A stretch of 64,000 nucleotides of DNA from Russula earlei (taxonomy: Eukaryota; Basidiomycota; Agaricomycetes; Russulales; Russulaceae). The stretch is from NCBI GenBank assembly GCA_025769875.1, contig JAGFNK010000065.1, forward strand, positions 62,001 through 126,000, read 5' to 3'. The position numbers were made by a program, and so were the translations under genes. Shown here piece by piece: positions 1-10,088 of the stretch. Position 1 is the first letter of the stretch; every line of letters starts with the position of its first letter. The notes beneath the pieces are model-generated. The model ran no database searches, was not told where the DNA came from, and saw only the letters and a program-made list of their open reading frames with translations.

Positions 1-1
1 C

Positions 2-151
2 CAATTTTTCTTGGATGTTAAAGTGATGCGTTTGACTGCAACCGATCCGAGAGGTGGAGGGATGGACCTCATGGGCGTCAACGGGTTGGGCGTACCAGAC
101 ACGGTCATGGATGATAATACGCTTAACGAAGGAGGAGGAGGTCGCCTTTGA
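2..151 (+). CDS. C-terminal end of an unrecognised protein (5' part outside window)
   Basis: An open frame enters at base 2 and runs 49 codons to a TGA at 149-151. The visible residues start QFFLDVKVMRLTATDPRG and continue through a Gly/Met/Asp-rich stretch to GGGGRL. Codon use is like the neighbouring genes and the stop lies about 155 bp before the GET1 start, so this is probably the last exon of a gene transcribed toward GET1. No family was recognised from so short a tail and the exon start cannot be seen. It could also be an intron-bearing segment that is open by chance. Confidence 0.45.
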   Translation, partial: QFFLDVKVMRLTATDPRGGGMDLMGVNGLGVPDTVMDDNTLNEGGGGRL

Positions 152-306
152 TCTGTGTGGAGCATATTTGAATGACCCTCACGCGTCGTCGCGGGCCATC
201 AGTTCCAAGGACGTGCTGACGGTGCTGTGCTTTTTGTAGGGCGGAGCCGAAGGAAAGTACGCGCCCAACCCTCTGACGCGCTACGTGTCCCAGCTCCAGT
301 TCCACC

Positions 307-1026
307 ATGACTCTCATTCTCACTATTTTTGCCCTTGTATTCATCACAGAGCTCACATCTTGGGTCGGAAAATCGGTTCTCCTCCAGTTTGTATGTCCAT
401 GTCTATGAATCGATCTGGCTATCTGATCTAACGAGACCTGTACGCAGGCATGGACGACATACCAACAAGTCTTCAACCGGAGTACTCTGAAACGTCAACG
501 AGAGCTCAAGTCGGAGCTCTTGTCGAAAAAGACGGAACTCCTGCAGACCAGCGCTCAGGATCACTTTGCGAAGTGGGCCAAACTTCGTCGGAGCGTCGAC
601 AAGGGACTGGCAGATTTGGAGAAGCTTAGTTCGTATCCTCCGCCGTACTCACGCTCTCGTGTTCGCTGACGTTCGAGTCTTACAAAGATTCAGAGCTCAG
701 CGTCTCGAAATCGTCGTTCGCGCTCAAGTTTAACACAACCCTATGGATGTTGACCACGGGTCTTCAGTTCGCAATAGGATGGTGGTATAGCCGATCCCCC
801 GTCTTTTACCTCCCAACGGCATGGTTAGGACCGTTTACATGGTGGTTGTCGTTGCCATTTGCACCCACAGGTGAGCTACAGCGAATTTTTTGACTCGTGG
901 ACCCATGAGACGCCCGGCGTATCAGGTTCCGTAAGTTGCGGCGTTTGGCAGATGGCCTGTCGTCGTATTATCAAGGCATTCGAGCGAGTGGTGAAAGAAT
1001 TCATGAGTGGGTCGCCCTCCCTGTAA
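307..1026 (+). CDS. GET1: GET1-like ER membrane insertase subunit (tail-anchored protein insertion)
   Basis: Get1 (WRB in animals) forms with Get2 the ER receptor that takes tail-anchored proteins from Get3 and inserts them in the membrane. Splicing exons 307-390, 448-628, 688-870 and 926-1026 gives 182 residues, close to the usual length. Residues 1-20 are a hydrophobic helix starting [13 protein letters not shown] charged coiled coil follows (about 35-90), with the family-like pattern [18 protein letters not shown] that contacts Get3. After it come [15 protein letters not shown] and two more membrane segments (around [17 protein letters not shown] and [13 protein letters not shown]). The start is chosen because it sits in CCACCATGA and opens directly on the first helix. 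All three introns are 57-59 nt GT-AG. The call rests on overall architecture and motif recognition, without a database search. Confidence 0.85.
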
Positions 1027-1353
1027 CGCCGTCGTTGACTTGACGGCTGTTTAGATTCCCACCAAGAACAAGGTACGGCGGATGAAGATGACACAGAGTT
1101 CTCTAGGGATCGTTCAACGCCCCGAACATCATAGCGAGGCATATGTCACGGATCCTGTACCTCTACTTATCGCCTTCTGGGACATAAAATGCGGCATTTC
1201 TACATTCCACAAGGAAATATCACATGTGGGGATCCGGTACGTTTGTATGCGTATAAGCTGGTCCACGTGTCACGAAGAGACATGTGATAAATCAATATGA
1301 CGTCGTATAAAATAAAATGCAACGCGGTCCATCCCCTTTCCCCCACCGCTCTC

Positions 1354-3183
1354 ATGGTTACTGGCTTAGAAATCCACACCCAAGTCGCTCAAAAGGCTCA
1401 GGCCGAGATTCTGACAGACGCTGCTCTTCGATTCCTCGTCGCCCTCCATCGGACGTTTGATGCAACCCGTCAGGGCCTTCTCGCTGCCCGCGAGGCTGCC
1501 CAAGCTCGTTTCGATGCAGGCGCACCTTTTGACTTTCCCCCGGAGACCGCCCACATTCGTGCTGAGCCCTCCTGGCATTGTGCTCCTCCCTCTCCAGGTT
1601 TAGAGGACAGACGTGTCGAAATCACTGGCCCGACGGACAGAAAGATGGTTATCAATGCCTTGAACAGTGGCGCCAAGACATTCATGGCTGATTTTGAAGG
1701 CGCGCCGTGTCCACTCTCCTTGCAGCCCAGTGCGTCTTATCACTCCTTATCTAGATGCATCGTCCCCAACCTTCAAGGCAATGATCGAGGGTCAGGTAAA
1801 CCTTCGTGATGCCATTTGTCGACAGATTGACTTTGAATTGAGTGGCAAGCAATATAAGCTTTCGCCAAACCCCGCCGTTCTCATCGTGCGACCCCGCGGC
1901 TGGCACCTCGATGAGCCACGCGTGACTGTTGACAAGGCGCCAATTTCTGGTTCCCTGTTCGACTTTGGGCTTTTCTTCTACCATAATGCGGATGAACTCG
2001 TCAAGCGAGGCTTTGGTCCCTATTTTTATCTTCCCAAGATGGAGCACTATCTCGAGGCCCGCTTGTGGAACGACGTTTTCCTTTTCGCACAATCTTACAT
2101 CGGCGTGCCCCACAACACCATCAGAGCAACCGTTTTGATTGAAACCCTGCCCGCGGCATTTCAGATGGAGGAGATTCTTTTCGAGCTAAGGAATCATTCA
2201 TCCGGTCTCAATTGCGGCCGGTAAGCCCTTTGACCTTACTGCGATTAACGGGAATTTCATTGCGTACATTGTAGATGGGACTACATTTTTAGCTTCATCA
2301 AAAAGCGTCGGGCTGATAGGAATGCTATCCTTCCCGACCGTAAAGATGTCACAATGGAAGTCGGCTTCATGTCCGCATATGTCCGCCTACTAATTCAAAC
2401 CTGTCACAAGTAAGCCTTAAAGGTCACCAATACCGAATGAAACCTGACGAGTTTCAGACGCAAGGTTGCCGCCATCGGTGGGATGTCGGCCCAAATTCCT
2501 ATTAAAGGTGATGAGAAAGCGAACGAGGTTGCGATGAACAAGGTCCGTGCGGACAAGCTTCGCGAAGTTACCAATGGCCATGATGGCACCTGGATCGCTC
2601 ATCCTTTGATAAACAATATCGCCCGTGAGATTTTTGACCAGTACATGATGGGCCCCAATCAAGTTTGTATTCACATTCGAATACAATGCACTGAATTGAG
2701 CCCACTCTTCAGTATCACGTCCGGCGCGAGGATGTTCGTATCGCTGCCTCCGATTTGCTAGACACAAAGGTGTCAGGCAGGATTACTTCTGAGGGTGTAC
2801 GCTCAAACGTCTCAGCCGTTCTCGCATATGGAACCGCATGGCTCGGTGGCAATGGCTGCATCCCCCTGAACCATCTCATGGAAGACGCAGCAACCGCAGA
2901 GATCGCGCGCGTTCAAGTTTGGCAATGGGTCCGCCACGGCGCGCGAGATGAGACAGGCGCGACCATCACGGTCGAGTATATTGGAAAGCTCATCGACGCG
3001 GTTGCTCCTGAGGTTCGCAAGGCCGTATCTGGGCTTAGAGACGATCATTTGATCATCGTTGCCAAGTACATCAAGGACCAAGTCAGCCGACAATGGCCCA
3101 CCGAATTCTTAACCAGTGATTTAATGCCTTATCTTGCGGCCGCGGATGGTGTTCCTGCACGTTGGCAGCGCAGTGCCTTGTAG
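1354..3183 (+). CDS. MLS1: Malate synthase (glyoxylate cycle)
   Basis: Malate synthase condenses glyoxylate with acetyl-CoA to malate, allowing growth on acetate, ethanol or fatty acids. Exons 1354-1699, 1755-2220, 2275-2409, 2458-2662 and 2713-3183 give 540 residues, the normal length for the fungal enzyme. Conserved blocks include [18 protein letters not shown], the signature [14 protein letters not shown] (which crosses intron 2), [10 protein letters not shown], and a C-terminal region with WQWVRHGA. The ATG at 1354 is preferred over an in-frame one at 1297 because family-like sequence begins there. Intron 1 (1700-1754) starts with GC instead of GT. No GT site restores the conserved DFED frame, so a GC-AG intron is likely. 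The protein ends in Ser-Ala-Leu, a weak variant of the SKL peroxisomal signal, so peroxisomal import is plausible but unproven. Confidence 0.97.
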
Positions 3184-4153
3184 TCGTTCGTCATATCAGA
3201 CCAACAGTAACACCTCTCGCCTCGAGATGTACGTAGTCACATTTAACCTTGAAAATTCACATCTCCGTTTCTCCATGAGCGCACGGAGTACCCTGGGGTC
3301 CATATGGTCACTAGTCGCCAGTCGCACATGATTCACTGCATTATAAGAGAACCCCGCGGAATCGTCCGTGGTTGAAATGCTTGATGCAAAGACCTATGTT
3401 ATTGAATCGAATATACTCATATTTGAAATCTGTCGACACCGCACCCAGCGGATGGCCTCAAACCCGCACGGACCATTGAGCGCCAGGGTGTCCAGGGAGC
3501 CTATTGGCGCGAGCGAAGTCGCCGGCCAGCGTCGAAGTTCTCACTTGAACTCAATGAGTCCTGGAATGCCAGCCGACACCGACATCAGAGTTGGAGATGG
3601 AGCTCGCGGCAAGTTTCAGTCTGGCCACGGCCTGTACAGGATAGAGGAGCTAACCGATGTCACATCGGCATGGCTTGCTAGCACGGTTGATGGATCCGAT
3701 GGAAATGCGTCGCCTACGGCCACTCACTCACCCTTCCCTACCGTGACCGAGCATTGGACGAAACTAACCGCACATGACTAGTATACCCATGATAACAAAG
3801 GTCCCCGTACTTTGCTTTCTCGAAATGGTTCGGCTGGTTGTGGCGCATGAAGAAACTACGCACCGCATGTCAAGTTCGGCTGAGGGCTTCGACGTGGCGT
3901 GAGCAACAGTAGGAGGAATGGCGATGTCCACCGAACCGATGTGAGTGCAGTAAAGTATTTCATGGCAATCCCCAGGGTAGGTCAACGCAACGATGGCTCA
4001 TGCATGGAACTGGAGGCTTAATCCGCCGAGAGACGTATAATTCTACAACCGAAGAGATCGATCCAGTCACGGACAGGTACTCAATTAGAGCGGATCGTCG
4101 TAGTAACCCTTGGCCTAGCTGTTGTCACTCGCAGCATTTATATATCTAACACT
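3184..4153. other. Intergenic region without a convincing gene
   Basis: Lies between the convergent malate synthase (+) and Ohr/OsmC (-) genes. It holds a 137-codon plus-strand open frame (3368-3781) with no recognisable domain, low-complexity Ser/Gly content and no supporting intron structure. I treat it as probably non-coding. No repeat or RNA gene was seen. Confidence 0.4.
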
Positions 4154-4887
4154 TCAGGCCTTTTCAACGTCAACGTGAACGCCTTCGCGCAAAGCGCGGC
4201 TGTATGGACACATCTAGAAGTCCATAAGTTACAGTGGCGGTGACAACTTTTATCTGACGAACCTCGTGTGCGGCGTCCAAGATTGCTTGATCTTCAACGC
4301 CCTCGACGCGCAGCACGACCTTCAGACCAAACCCAGGGCGGCCCTTAGGTCGTCCCAAAGTGACATCGGCATGAACCTTAGCACGTTCGCCGACCGTTTT
4401 CTTTCCCTTTTGCGCCGCAACGGCTTGAATCGCACCCAAGAAGCACGCTGTGTGTTGTCGTTTTTTTTGTTTTTGTTTTATAAATCGCATGAGATATCTC
4501 GTCATCGGCATCGGGATATCCGTCGTAGCGATTCAACCTACCAGAGTAAGCGGCGGCGAAGAGCTGCTCCGGGTTATGTCCCGCCTCACCACGCCCGCCG
4601 ATCGCTTTAGGGGTTGTTAGTTTGAGGCTGAGATGTGCCGTCCCGTCCGTGGGCGTAGAAGATATGGTGCCGTTGCGCCCACCGGTCGACGTGGCGGTCA
4701 CGGTGTACTGAAATGACGAGTGAATGAAGATTGAGCTTTTCGATTTAAGTTATGGCGGGACAGTGCGCACGAGGCTTTCTTTCAGCATGATGAACGTACG
4801 CCGCGCATGGACTTGAGGTGCGGCTGAAGGCAGTAAGGAGGTTACATGCAGACGCAAGGATGCGCTTCTACTAGAGAGAAAGGACAT
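4154..4887 (-). CDS. Ohr/OsmC-type organic hydroperoxide resistance protein, probably mitochondrial
   Basis: Ohr proteins are thiol peroxidases that reduce organic (lipid) hydroperoxides using two cysteines. On the minus strand, exons 4887-4771, 4707-4542, 4447-4263 and 4213-4154 give 175 residues. After an Arg/Ser/Leu-rich start (MSFLSSRSASLRLHVTSLL) that looks like a mitochondrial presequence come TATSTGGRNG, GHNPEQLFAAAYS, then ACFLG with the peroxidatic Cys, and near the end CPYSRA with the resolving Cys. Both cysteines are in their canonical contexts. Splice phases are consistent, with introns of about 50-94 nt. The first intron has a weak donor (GTGCGC), so the junction after residue 39 is the least certain part. 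The gene is convergent with malate synthase. Confidence 0.92.
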
Positions 4888-5298
4888 GGCGGTGTGGAAA
4901 CGAAGGCCGCGACAAACGGCTGTGAATCACGATGCTGATCCATTTCGATGCCCATGCCCAGACGCGAATCGCAGATGAATATTTTCCCCCTACGCCACCT
5001 CATCCTGCCCCTCTCTATTACGCCGCGCTTTGTGGTTCATCCATAACACCTCATCAATCCATACGGATCCACAGACAGCGGCCCTCAACTTTTGGATGGA
5101 GTGCACGTGACTCCGTTTATACAGCTAGAAAATTGGTTCAGACTTTGACTCGCTCTTTCTGAAGGCAATCAAACATCGACAGAAACACGTCAGGCATTGG
5201 GTCACAATGGTGTCCTCAAAGTCTTTTGTGTCGACATTGCGTGACAACTTCTACAGCATCGCGCGGGAATTTACTGGCTGCGCTGATTAATGCTCCCT

Positions 5299-5808
5299 CT
5301 AGCTCGCTGAAACAGCCCATAGTTTGGTGTCTAAGGTTGGAAAAAACGGTGCATAAATATGAACTTCTAGGTGCAGTTGAAAATGACAAAAATCCTGGGC
5401 TTGCAGAAGGAAAAACCATTTATACAGCAGATACCGTGCGAAAACGATATGGAAATACGTTTCAGTGGACGCCCAGATGTTCTCAGAATACACTGATCCT
5501 TCTTGTCGAAGTGTAGTGTTTCCCTGACTTGGGGGTGGGGTCATCTGGTTCATCTGTGTCATATGGTAACGTTTTTCGCGGTATTGATTCATTACATCGA
5601 AAACATCACCACGCACCACGCTGTGCCAGGATTTGTAAGCGGCAACGCCGTAGACATAGTTGAGGACGACGGTAGGGGGTACCCCGTAAGCCTTCGCCTT
5701 GGAATAATGCATCGACATTTGCACCCAGAGTGAGGGCAATGCTAGGATGTACGCCTTTTGGAAGGCTGCCAACAACGTAGGGTTGTAATTTAATTTTCGG
5801 TTCTTCAT
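5299..5808 (-). CDS. Hypothetical protein fragment
   Basis: A 169-codon minus-strand frame. The N-terminal half (starting MKNRKLNYNPTLLAAFQKAY, then PPTVVLNYVYGVAAYKSW) has protein-like composition with aromatic and small hydrophobic residues. The C-terminal half looks like intron or untranslated sequence read through. No family was recognised. Its ATG lies just downstream (on the minus strand) of a 20-bp hairpin at 5832-5900. Similar stretches at about 5300-5345 and 5889-5940 (both containing GTGTCTAAG followed by TTGG) suggest a local partial duplication. It may be a decayed repeat-family gene. Confidence 0.3.
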   Translation of the reverse strand: MKNRKLNYNPTLLAAFQKAYILALPSLWVQMSMHYSKAKAYGVPPTVVLNYVYGVAAYKSWHSVVRGDVFDVMNQYREKRYHMTQMNQMTPPPSQGNTTLRQEGSVYSENIWASTETYFHIVFARYLLYKWFFLLQAQDFCHFQLHLEVHIYAPFFPTLDTKLWAVSAS

Positions 5809-5831
5809 GAGGGGTGACGTAATCTGGGCGC

Positions 5832-5900
5832 GAGCTACCTCTCTGAAACCTCCTTATATATATATCTCGAACACATAAAGAGGTTTCAGCGAGGTAGCTC
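5832..5900. repeat. Inverted repeat (hairpin) with 20-bp arms
   Basis: Arms 5832-5851 and 5881-5900 are reverse complements except for one base (GAGCTACCTC-TC/GC-TGAAACCT). The loop is a 29-bp AT-rich stretch containing a TATATATATA run. It is either a small inverted-repeat element or a folded regulatory sequence upstream of the minus-strand frame at 5299-5808. Confidence 0.6.
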
Positions 5901-6296
5901 CAGCCCGTAGTTGGGTGTCTAAGATTCAAGTTGGTAAAAACAGAAAAATTTTATGAAGGCAACCTCCCCTATACGAAACCGCGAATGCAGCTCCAAGGTG
6001 ATGCCAAGTCATCTCTGGCGGGAGAACGAAGTTGGATCACTTTTGCAATGTACTGGGAATAACGTCATCAAATAATTTTATGAACTGATCGCATATCTTA
6101 CCTCTTCACCATTGCTCCTGGGAATTAGGTGTACCGCATCACAATGCGCTTCTTCCACATCTGTAACAACACAGGCACGTCCATCTCATGGTATGACATA
6201 GCCTCTGAGCTCGTCGTGGCATGGTGTCCGTGCAGTAGATATTATCTGGAGCAGTCGAGAAACTGCGATCATCAATCACACGCAAATAAGAAACCC

Positions 6297-6480
6297 GTGT
6301 CTTTTTCACGTGACCTTGCACTTAGCATTTTTGGATGTCATCTCGAGTGCGATATTAAAACTGCTATATCTCAATCGTTTCTCAACAGATTGCCTTGAAA
6401 CTTTGCTTGTAGAACCTTATATACTGTATCTAGGTGAAGCTTAAGTATGGGAGCCTAATATCCAGAGTCGATTCCTGAGA
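6297..6480. repeat. Relic of the CACGTG-ended palindromic repeat family
   Basis: This stretch closely matches the outer part of the large palindromic element at 53772-60840 and the fragment at 53391. It has TTTTTCACGTGACCTTGCAC, then a variant of CATTTTTGGATGTCAT, AAAACTGCTATATCTCAA and CTGTATCTAGGTG in the same order. Only one arm end is present, so it is a truncated copy. It lies about 100 bp before the start of the gene at 6585 and may form part of that gene's upstream region. Confidence 0.75.
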
Positions 6481-6584
6481 GTGCATGAAAAGTCGAAACG
6501 TACGACACCCACAACATACAGGTTCAGACGGAATTTTATCGTCATCTTCTCGCGCTCTCTCGATCTCCCGTGTAATTCAACACC

Positions 6585-7802
6585 ATGTCCTCTAAGAAGC
6601 ATAATCTCTCTGCTCTCAGTGGGCTGGAATTGCAACTCGCCTACAATTCTCTTCTTAAGCTGAAGAAATCGATTGTCTATGAGGAGTCCCCGGAGGAGGA
6701 AGGCTCTTCGGAAGATTTTGAGCAGCAGGTCGATGCAATGCTCTCTTTGTTGGGGTCGAAGCTGGAGGGGCCTCAGGTATGACCCGAGCTACGAAACGGC
6801 CATTAACTCACTCCCTACAGTCTCTTACCTTCTCCAGTATGACTGCGGAGCACTTGACCAAGTTGAAAATTATATCTACTGGCTTTATTGATCTGAAGCC
6901 CAATTTCGAGGAACGCATCGCGGCGACTGCCGCCCTCGGACAGAGCGAACTTTGGTCTTCTGCGAACCTGTATCGTCAATTACATCTGTTGGAAAGTCTC
7001 GTTCCTAGGACGGTATGTAATGATCTGTCAAGCTTTCTGCTACTCGCATACCCTTTCAGACCAAAGCAAGCGCCCGTGCGTGGATTGATGCGTTCTTCTT
7101 CCGCGCATCTGCAATGTTATCACCAAATAAGTGCATGGTTCTCAACATGGAACACGTTTTTCCAGCCACTACCATCAGCCCGTCGAGTTTGTCAACTCTT
7201 TCAGGATTTGTAGACTACACTGCTATAGTAGCAAGTCAACGCATCGCTGGTAAGTCTGCCTTGGCTTATCTCGACCGCCAAGCTCATTATTTTCTCCAGC
7301 AATTCTTCTGAGATCACCGCAACTTCATGTTCTCAGGTCACATATGCCATCTGGCTTTTTTGTTATAGAAGTCAAGCTTTCCGATCCTTCGGACTACGTT
7401 CCTCAGGCAGTATGTGACATGTATGCATGTGGAAAGCTTCTTCAGGAAGTAGATCCTCCTAGCTTCTGGTGCACATGTCCAATGTCCTACTTTATTTTAG
7501 GAAAAAGGTTCTCCGTGGTGCTCTGACCAATGGACATGATTGGATCTTCCTTCTTATCAAGCTCAATGACAATTATGATGGGGCCTTCTATAACCAATCC
7601 TCTGTAGTTCAGCTAAGCACCACAAGGAGTCCTGATGGCCAGTTGGTGATCCCTAAGCCATGGCCTGATTTGATTGCTGGTATTTTGGCATACTGGGTGA
7701 GTTTGATGCTAATATGCACAAATGAATTGTTGATTGATTGGATGCTAGATTGAAAATGGCTTTGAAGACCTAAGAAGTGATGATTGGTTTGAAGGAGGGT
7801 AG
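6585..7802 (+). CDS. Unknown protein with a PD-(D/E)XK nuclease-like motif
   Basis: Exons 6585-6776, 6821-7012, 7060-7249, 7300-7448, 7508-7696 and 7749-7802 give about 321 residues. The N-terminal 60 residues are acidic (SPEEEGSSEDFEQQ). From about residue 165 the protein shows LSGFVDYTAIV, then FFVIEVKLSDPSDYVPQAV. The order of an Asp, an E-x-K after a hydrophobic strand, and a following helix with Gln resembles the catalytic core of PD-(D/E)XK phosphodiesterases. That assignment is inference from motif spacing only. Five of six exons join in phase with normal GT-AG introns. The fourth intron needs an AAAAAG acceptor to stay in frame, which is unusual and may mean damage. Flanking repeats suggest a lineage-specific, expanded gene family. 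Confidence 0.6.
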
Positions 7803-8313
7803 TTAATAGTACTCTATACAACGACTTGTGTGCATACAGATCTGGAACAATTGCCTATTTCTCATGAAAACACTAGCAAGCTAGAAACATAATGGCAGGT
7901 AAATGGATCTCTTTTTCCTTAACTTGTACTATTCTGCTCTATGCTACTACTCTTTCTAACAATTCTTTCTATAGCTACCTTAGAGTACATATGCTCAATT
8001 GCTATATATCTTACCAGTGTGCAACATAATATAAAAAGCCTAGTAATTATAACCTTAAGAATAATAGGCCAAGTTGTCTTATGACTCAACTTGTCCTCTC
8101 TTCATAAAGTGACTAAGAAAAGATATTTTTTCAAGACCCACAGAATTAAACATTTTATGCAACCCTTAGATTACATATTATTGTTGTTTTCAGATAATCT
8201 GATGTGCCAGAAAATTCTGAAAAGAAAAGGGTCAGTAGAAAGAACTTGATGTATCTCACCAAATTATTCATAAAAAATAACATGTTCAAACCAGAATGAA
8301 AACTAGCTTCTAA
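7803..8313. other. AT-rich intergenic sequence with a dispersed repeat
   Basis: No gene seen. About 8158-8310 is similar, in inverted orientation, to about 29700-29860. Shared pieces include TTGTTGTTTTCAGATAAT, GTAGAAAGAACTTGATGTAT and AACATGT/CCAGAAT in corresponding order. This looks like an old dispersed repeat into which the Harbinger element at 8314 inserted next door. Confidence 0.5.
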
Positions 8314-8458
8314 GGCCCATGATACCAACCGAGAATTCTTGAACTTCAAACTTGAACTTGAATTTCGGGATTTTCCGGGAGTGACTGGTGTGACCAGTGT
8401 GATATAAGTGACATCACATATATGATAAACTAATAGGTTTTTTTTTAATATGAGTTTT

Positions 8459-8518
8459 TATTTGCTTGTGATTTGCATATTTGCTTGTGATTTGCATATT
8501 TGCTTGTGATTTGCATAT
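8459..8518. repeat. 20-bp tandem repeat, three units
   Basis: The unit TTTGCTTGTGATTTGCATAT recurs three times just inside the left terminal repeat of the Harbinger element, followed by partial units (CATATTTGCATATTTGTG). Subterminal direct repeats of this sort are typical transposase-binding regions. That role is inferred. Confidence 0.75.
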
Positions 8519-8640
8519 TCACATATTTGCATATTTGTGTGTGATTGCACATGTGTAAGCCCTTTGTCAGTACCTTCTTTTTCACCTTCACTTCGGCATC
8601 GCCCCACACTTTATTTTCCTGATCCTGATCATCACCTCCC

Positions 8641-9945
8641 ATGCAGACCCGCTCGTCAAGAAGCTCTGATTCCTCTGCAGAAGAAACCCAAGCAGATATC
8701 AAGGCAAGATGGACGACTGAGGAGGAAGCCGAGTTCTTAAACTTCCTCTTGGAGCACAAGGACCAAATGACGTCCAACGCTATGTTCAAGGATCAAGTCT
8801 TCAATGAGGTGGCCAGTCAAATTAGGTCCCTTTGTAAGAAGGGTGGCTTCAAAACTCTGAGCTCGTGCAAGACGAAGTGGCAAAGGGTACGTGTTTCCTC
8901 TTTTCACTACACCTCAACACTGACACTGTTCAACTAGATGAAGACTGACTGGGACACCATTTCAGCGATCAAAAATAAGTCTGGCATGGCTTGGGATGAT
9001 GTGACAGGAATGGACATATCAGCAGAAAATCAAAATCAGGCAGTGTATGATGAGCTGGTTGCAGTGCGTCTGTAACTCCTGATTTGTCGACAATATCTTA
9101 CTTTAGTAGGACAAACCAGTGGTCAAGAAGTTCCACCACAAGGGCTGGCCACATTGCGAGGCCATGGAATCTCTTGTAGGAACAAAAACCAAAGGCAAAC
9201 ATGCATACCGGGCTTTGCAGCCAACACCTCGTGCTGAGCATGCTCCATCCCAGCCACCTACTCCTGCTCACCTGACCCCCAATTTGTCTCAAGTTGGCAG
9301 CAGCAGGAGGGCATTGACTTCACCATCAAATACCTCATTCGACTTCGCAAATACCTCATTCGACTTCGCAAATACCTCATTTGACTTCGCAAATACCTCA
9401 TTTGACTTCGTAACCAACAAGTGTAAATCACCTCACATTGATGATATCCTGATGACCGAAACATCTTCAGCTAAAAAACAGAGGGGTGACACCGTGGCGT
9501 CTGCTGTCATGGGTGTTACAGCGGTCATGAACAGAGTTGTTGATGTCTTCGACTCAACTGTCCATTCTCTTGGTTTCTCCCCGCCCATGCCATGTCTGAA
9601 TTCGCACCCACACCCGCACCCGCACTCACACCCGCACCCGCACCCACACCCGCACCCACACCCATACCTGCACCCGCACTCACAGGTGATACTGTACCTG
9701 GATTTTTGGCACTTCCCGAGTATGCACGCCGGACACTGGCAGTCCAACACCTTGCCAGTGATATCAAGGATATCACAAATGGTTGTTGGTTGCCAACTGA
9801 TGATATTGTCCCAGCATTATACCTGTTTGCCAATTGCAGCATCGGAGAGGTGGATGGCTACCTCACGCTCATATCCGTGGAGTCATCACGTGAGTTTGCA
9901 CATGGATACATATGTAATCTGGTGGAGAAAGTGAAGCAAGCATAA
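8641..9945 (+). pseudogene. Harbinger-associated Myb/SANT-like DNA-binding protein, frameshifted
   Basis: Exon 1 (8641-8886) encodes a Myb/SANT-like domain with the pattern ARWTTEEEAEFLNFLLEHK, MTSNAMFKDQVFNEVA and CKTKWQR. Exon 2 starts at 8938 and exon 3 at about 9109. A 21-bp in-frame tandem repeat (NTSFDFA, four copies, 9327-9410) and a CACCCG-type run at 9601-9690 are insertions relative to copy 2. The C-terminal domain (LPEYARRTLAVQHLASDI to LVEKVKQA) is in a different frame from the middle, because one base is gained or lost near 9580-9600. In the sister copy at 57732 the frame is continuous. The intact partner would bind element ends and bring the nuclease into the nucleus, as known for Harbinger systems. 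Confidence 0.85.
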
Positions 9946-10088
9946 GCGATGATTTGTGTTGTTGTGTCATGTATGTGTATCCAAATAAATATTTCACATA
10001 TTGTGAAATTACATGTGATGTGCCAAAAACATTTTCTGTCAAAAAGTTGCATGCTTTGTCCCCATTGTTGTCCCCTCCCTCGCTCAAG

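Noticed and set aside
3368..3781. 137-codon frame after malate synthase
   Set aside because: No domain, no intron support, and it lies in the 3' region between convergent genes.
9601..9690. CACCCG-type run as a possible CRISPR or telomere-like array
   Set aside because: Short, irregular hexamer expansion within a coding exon; no spacers and no telomere motif.
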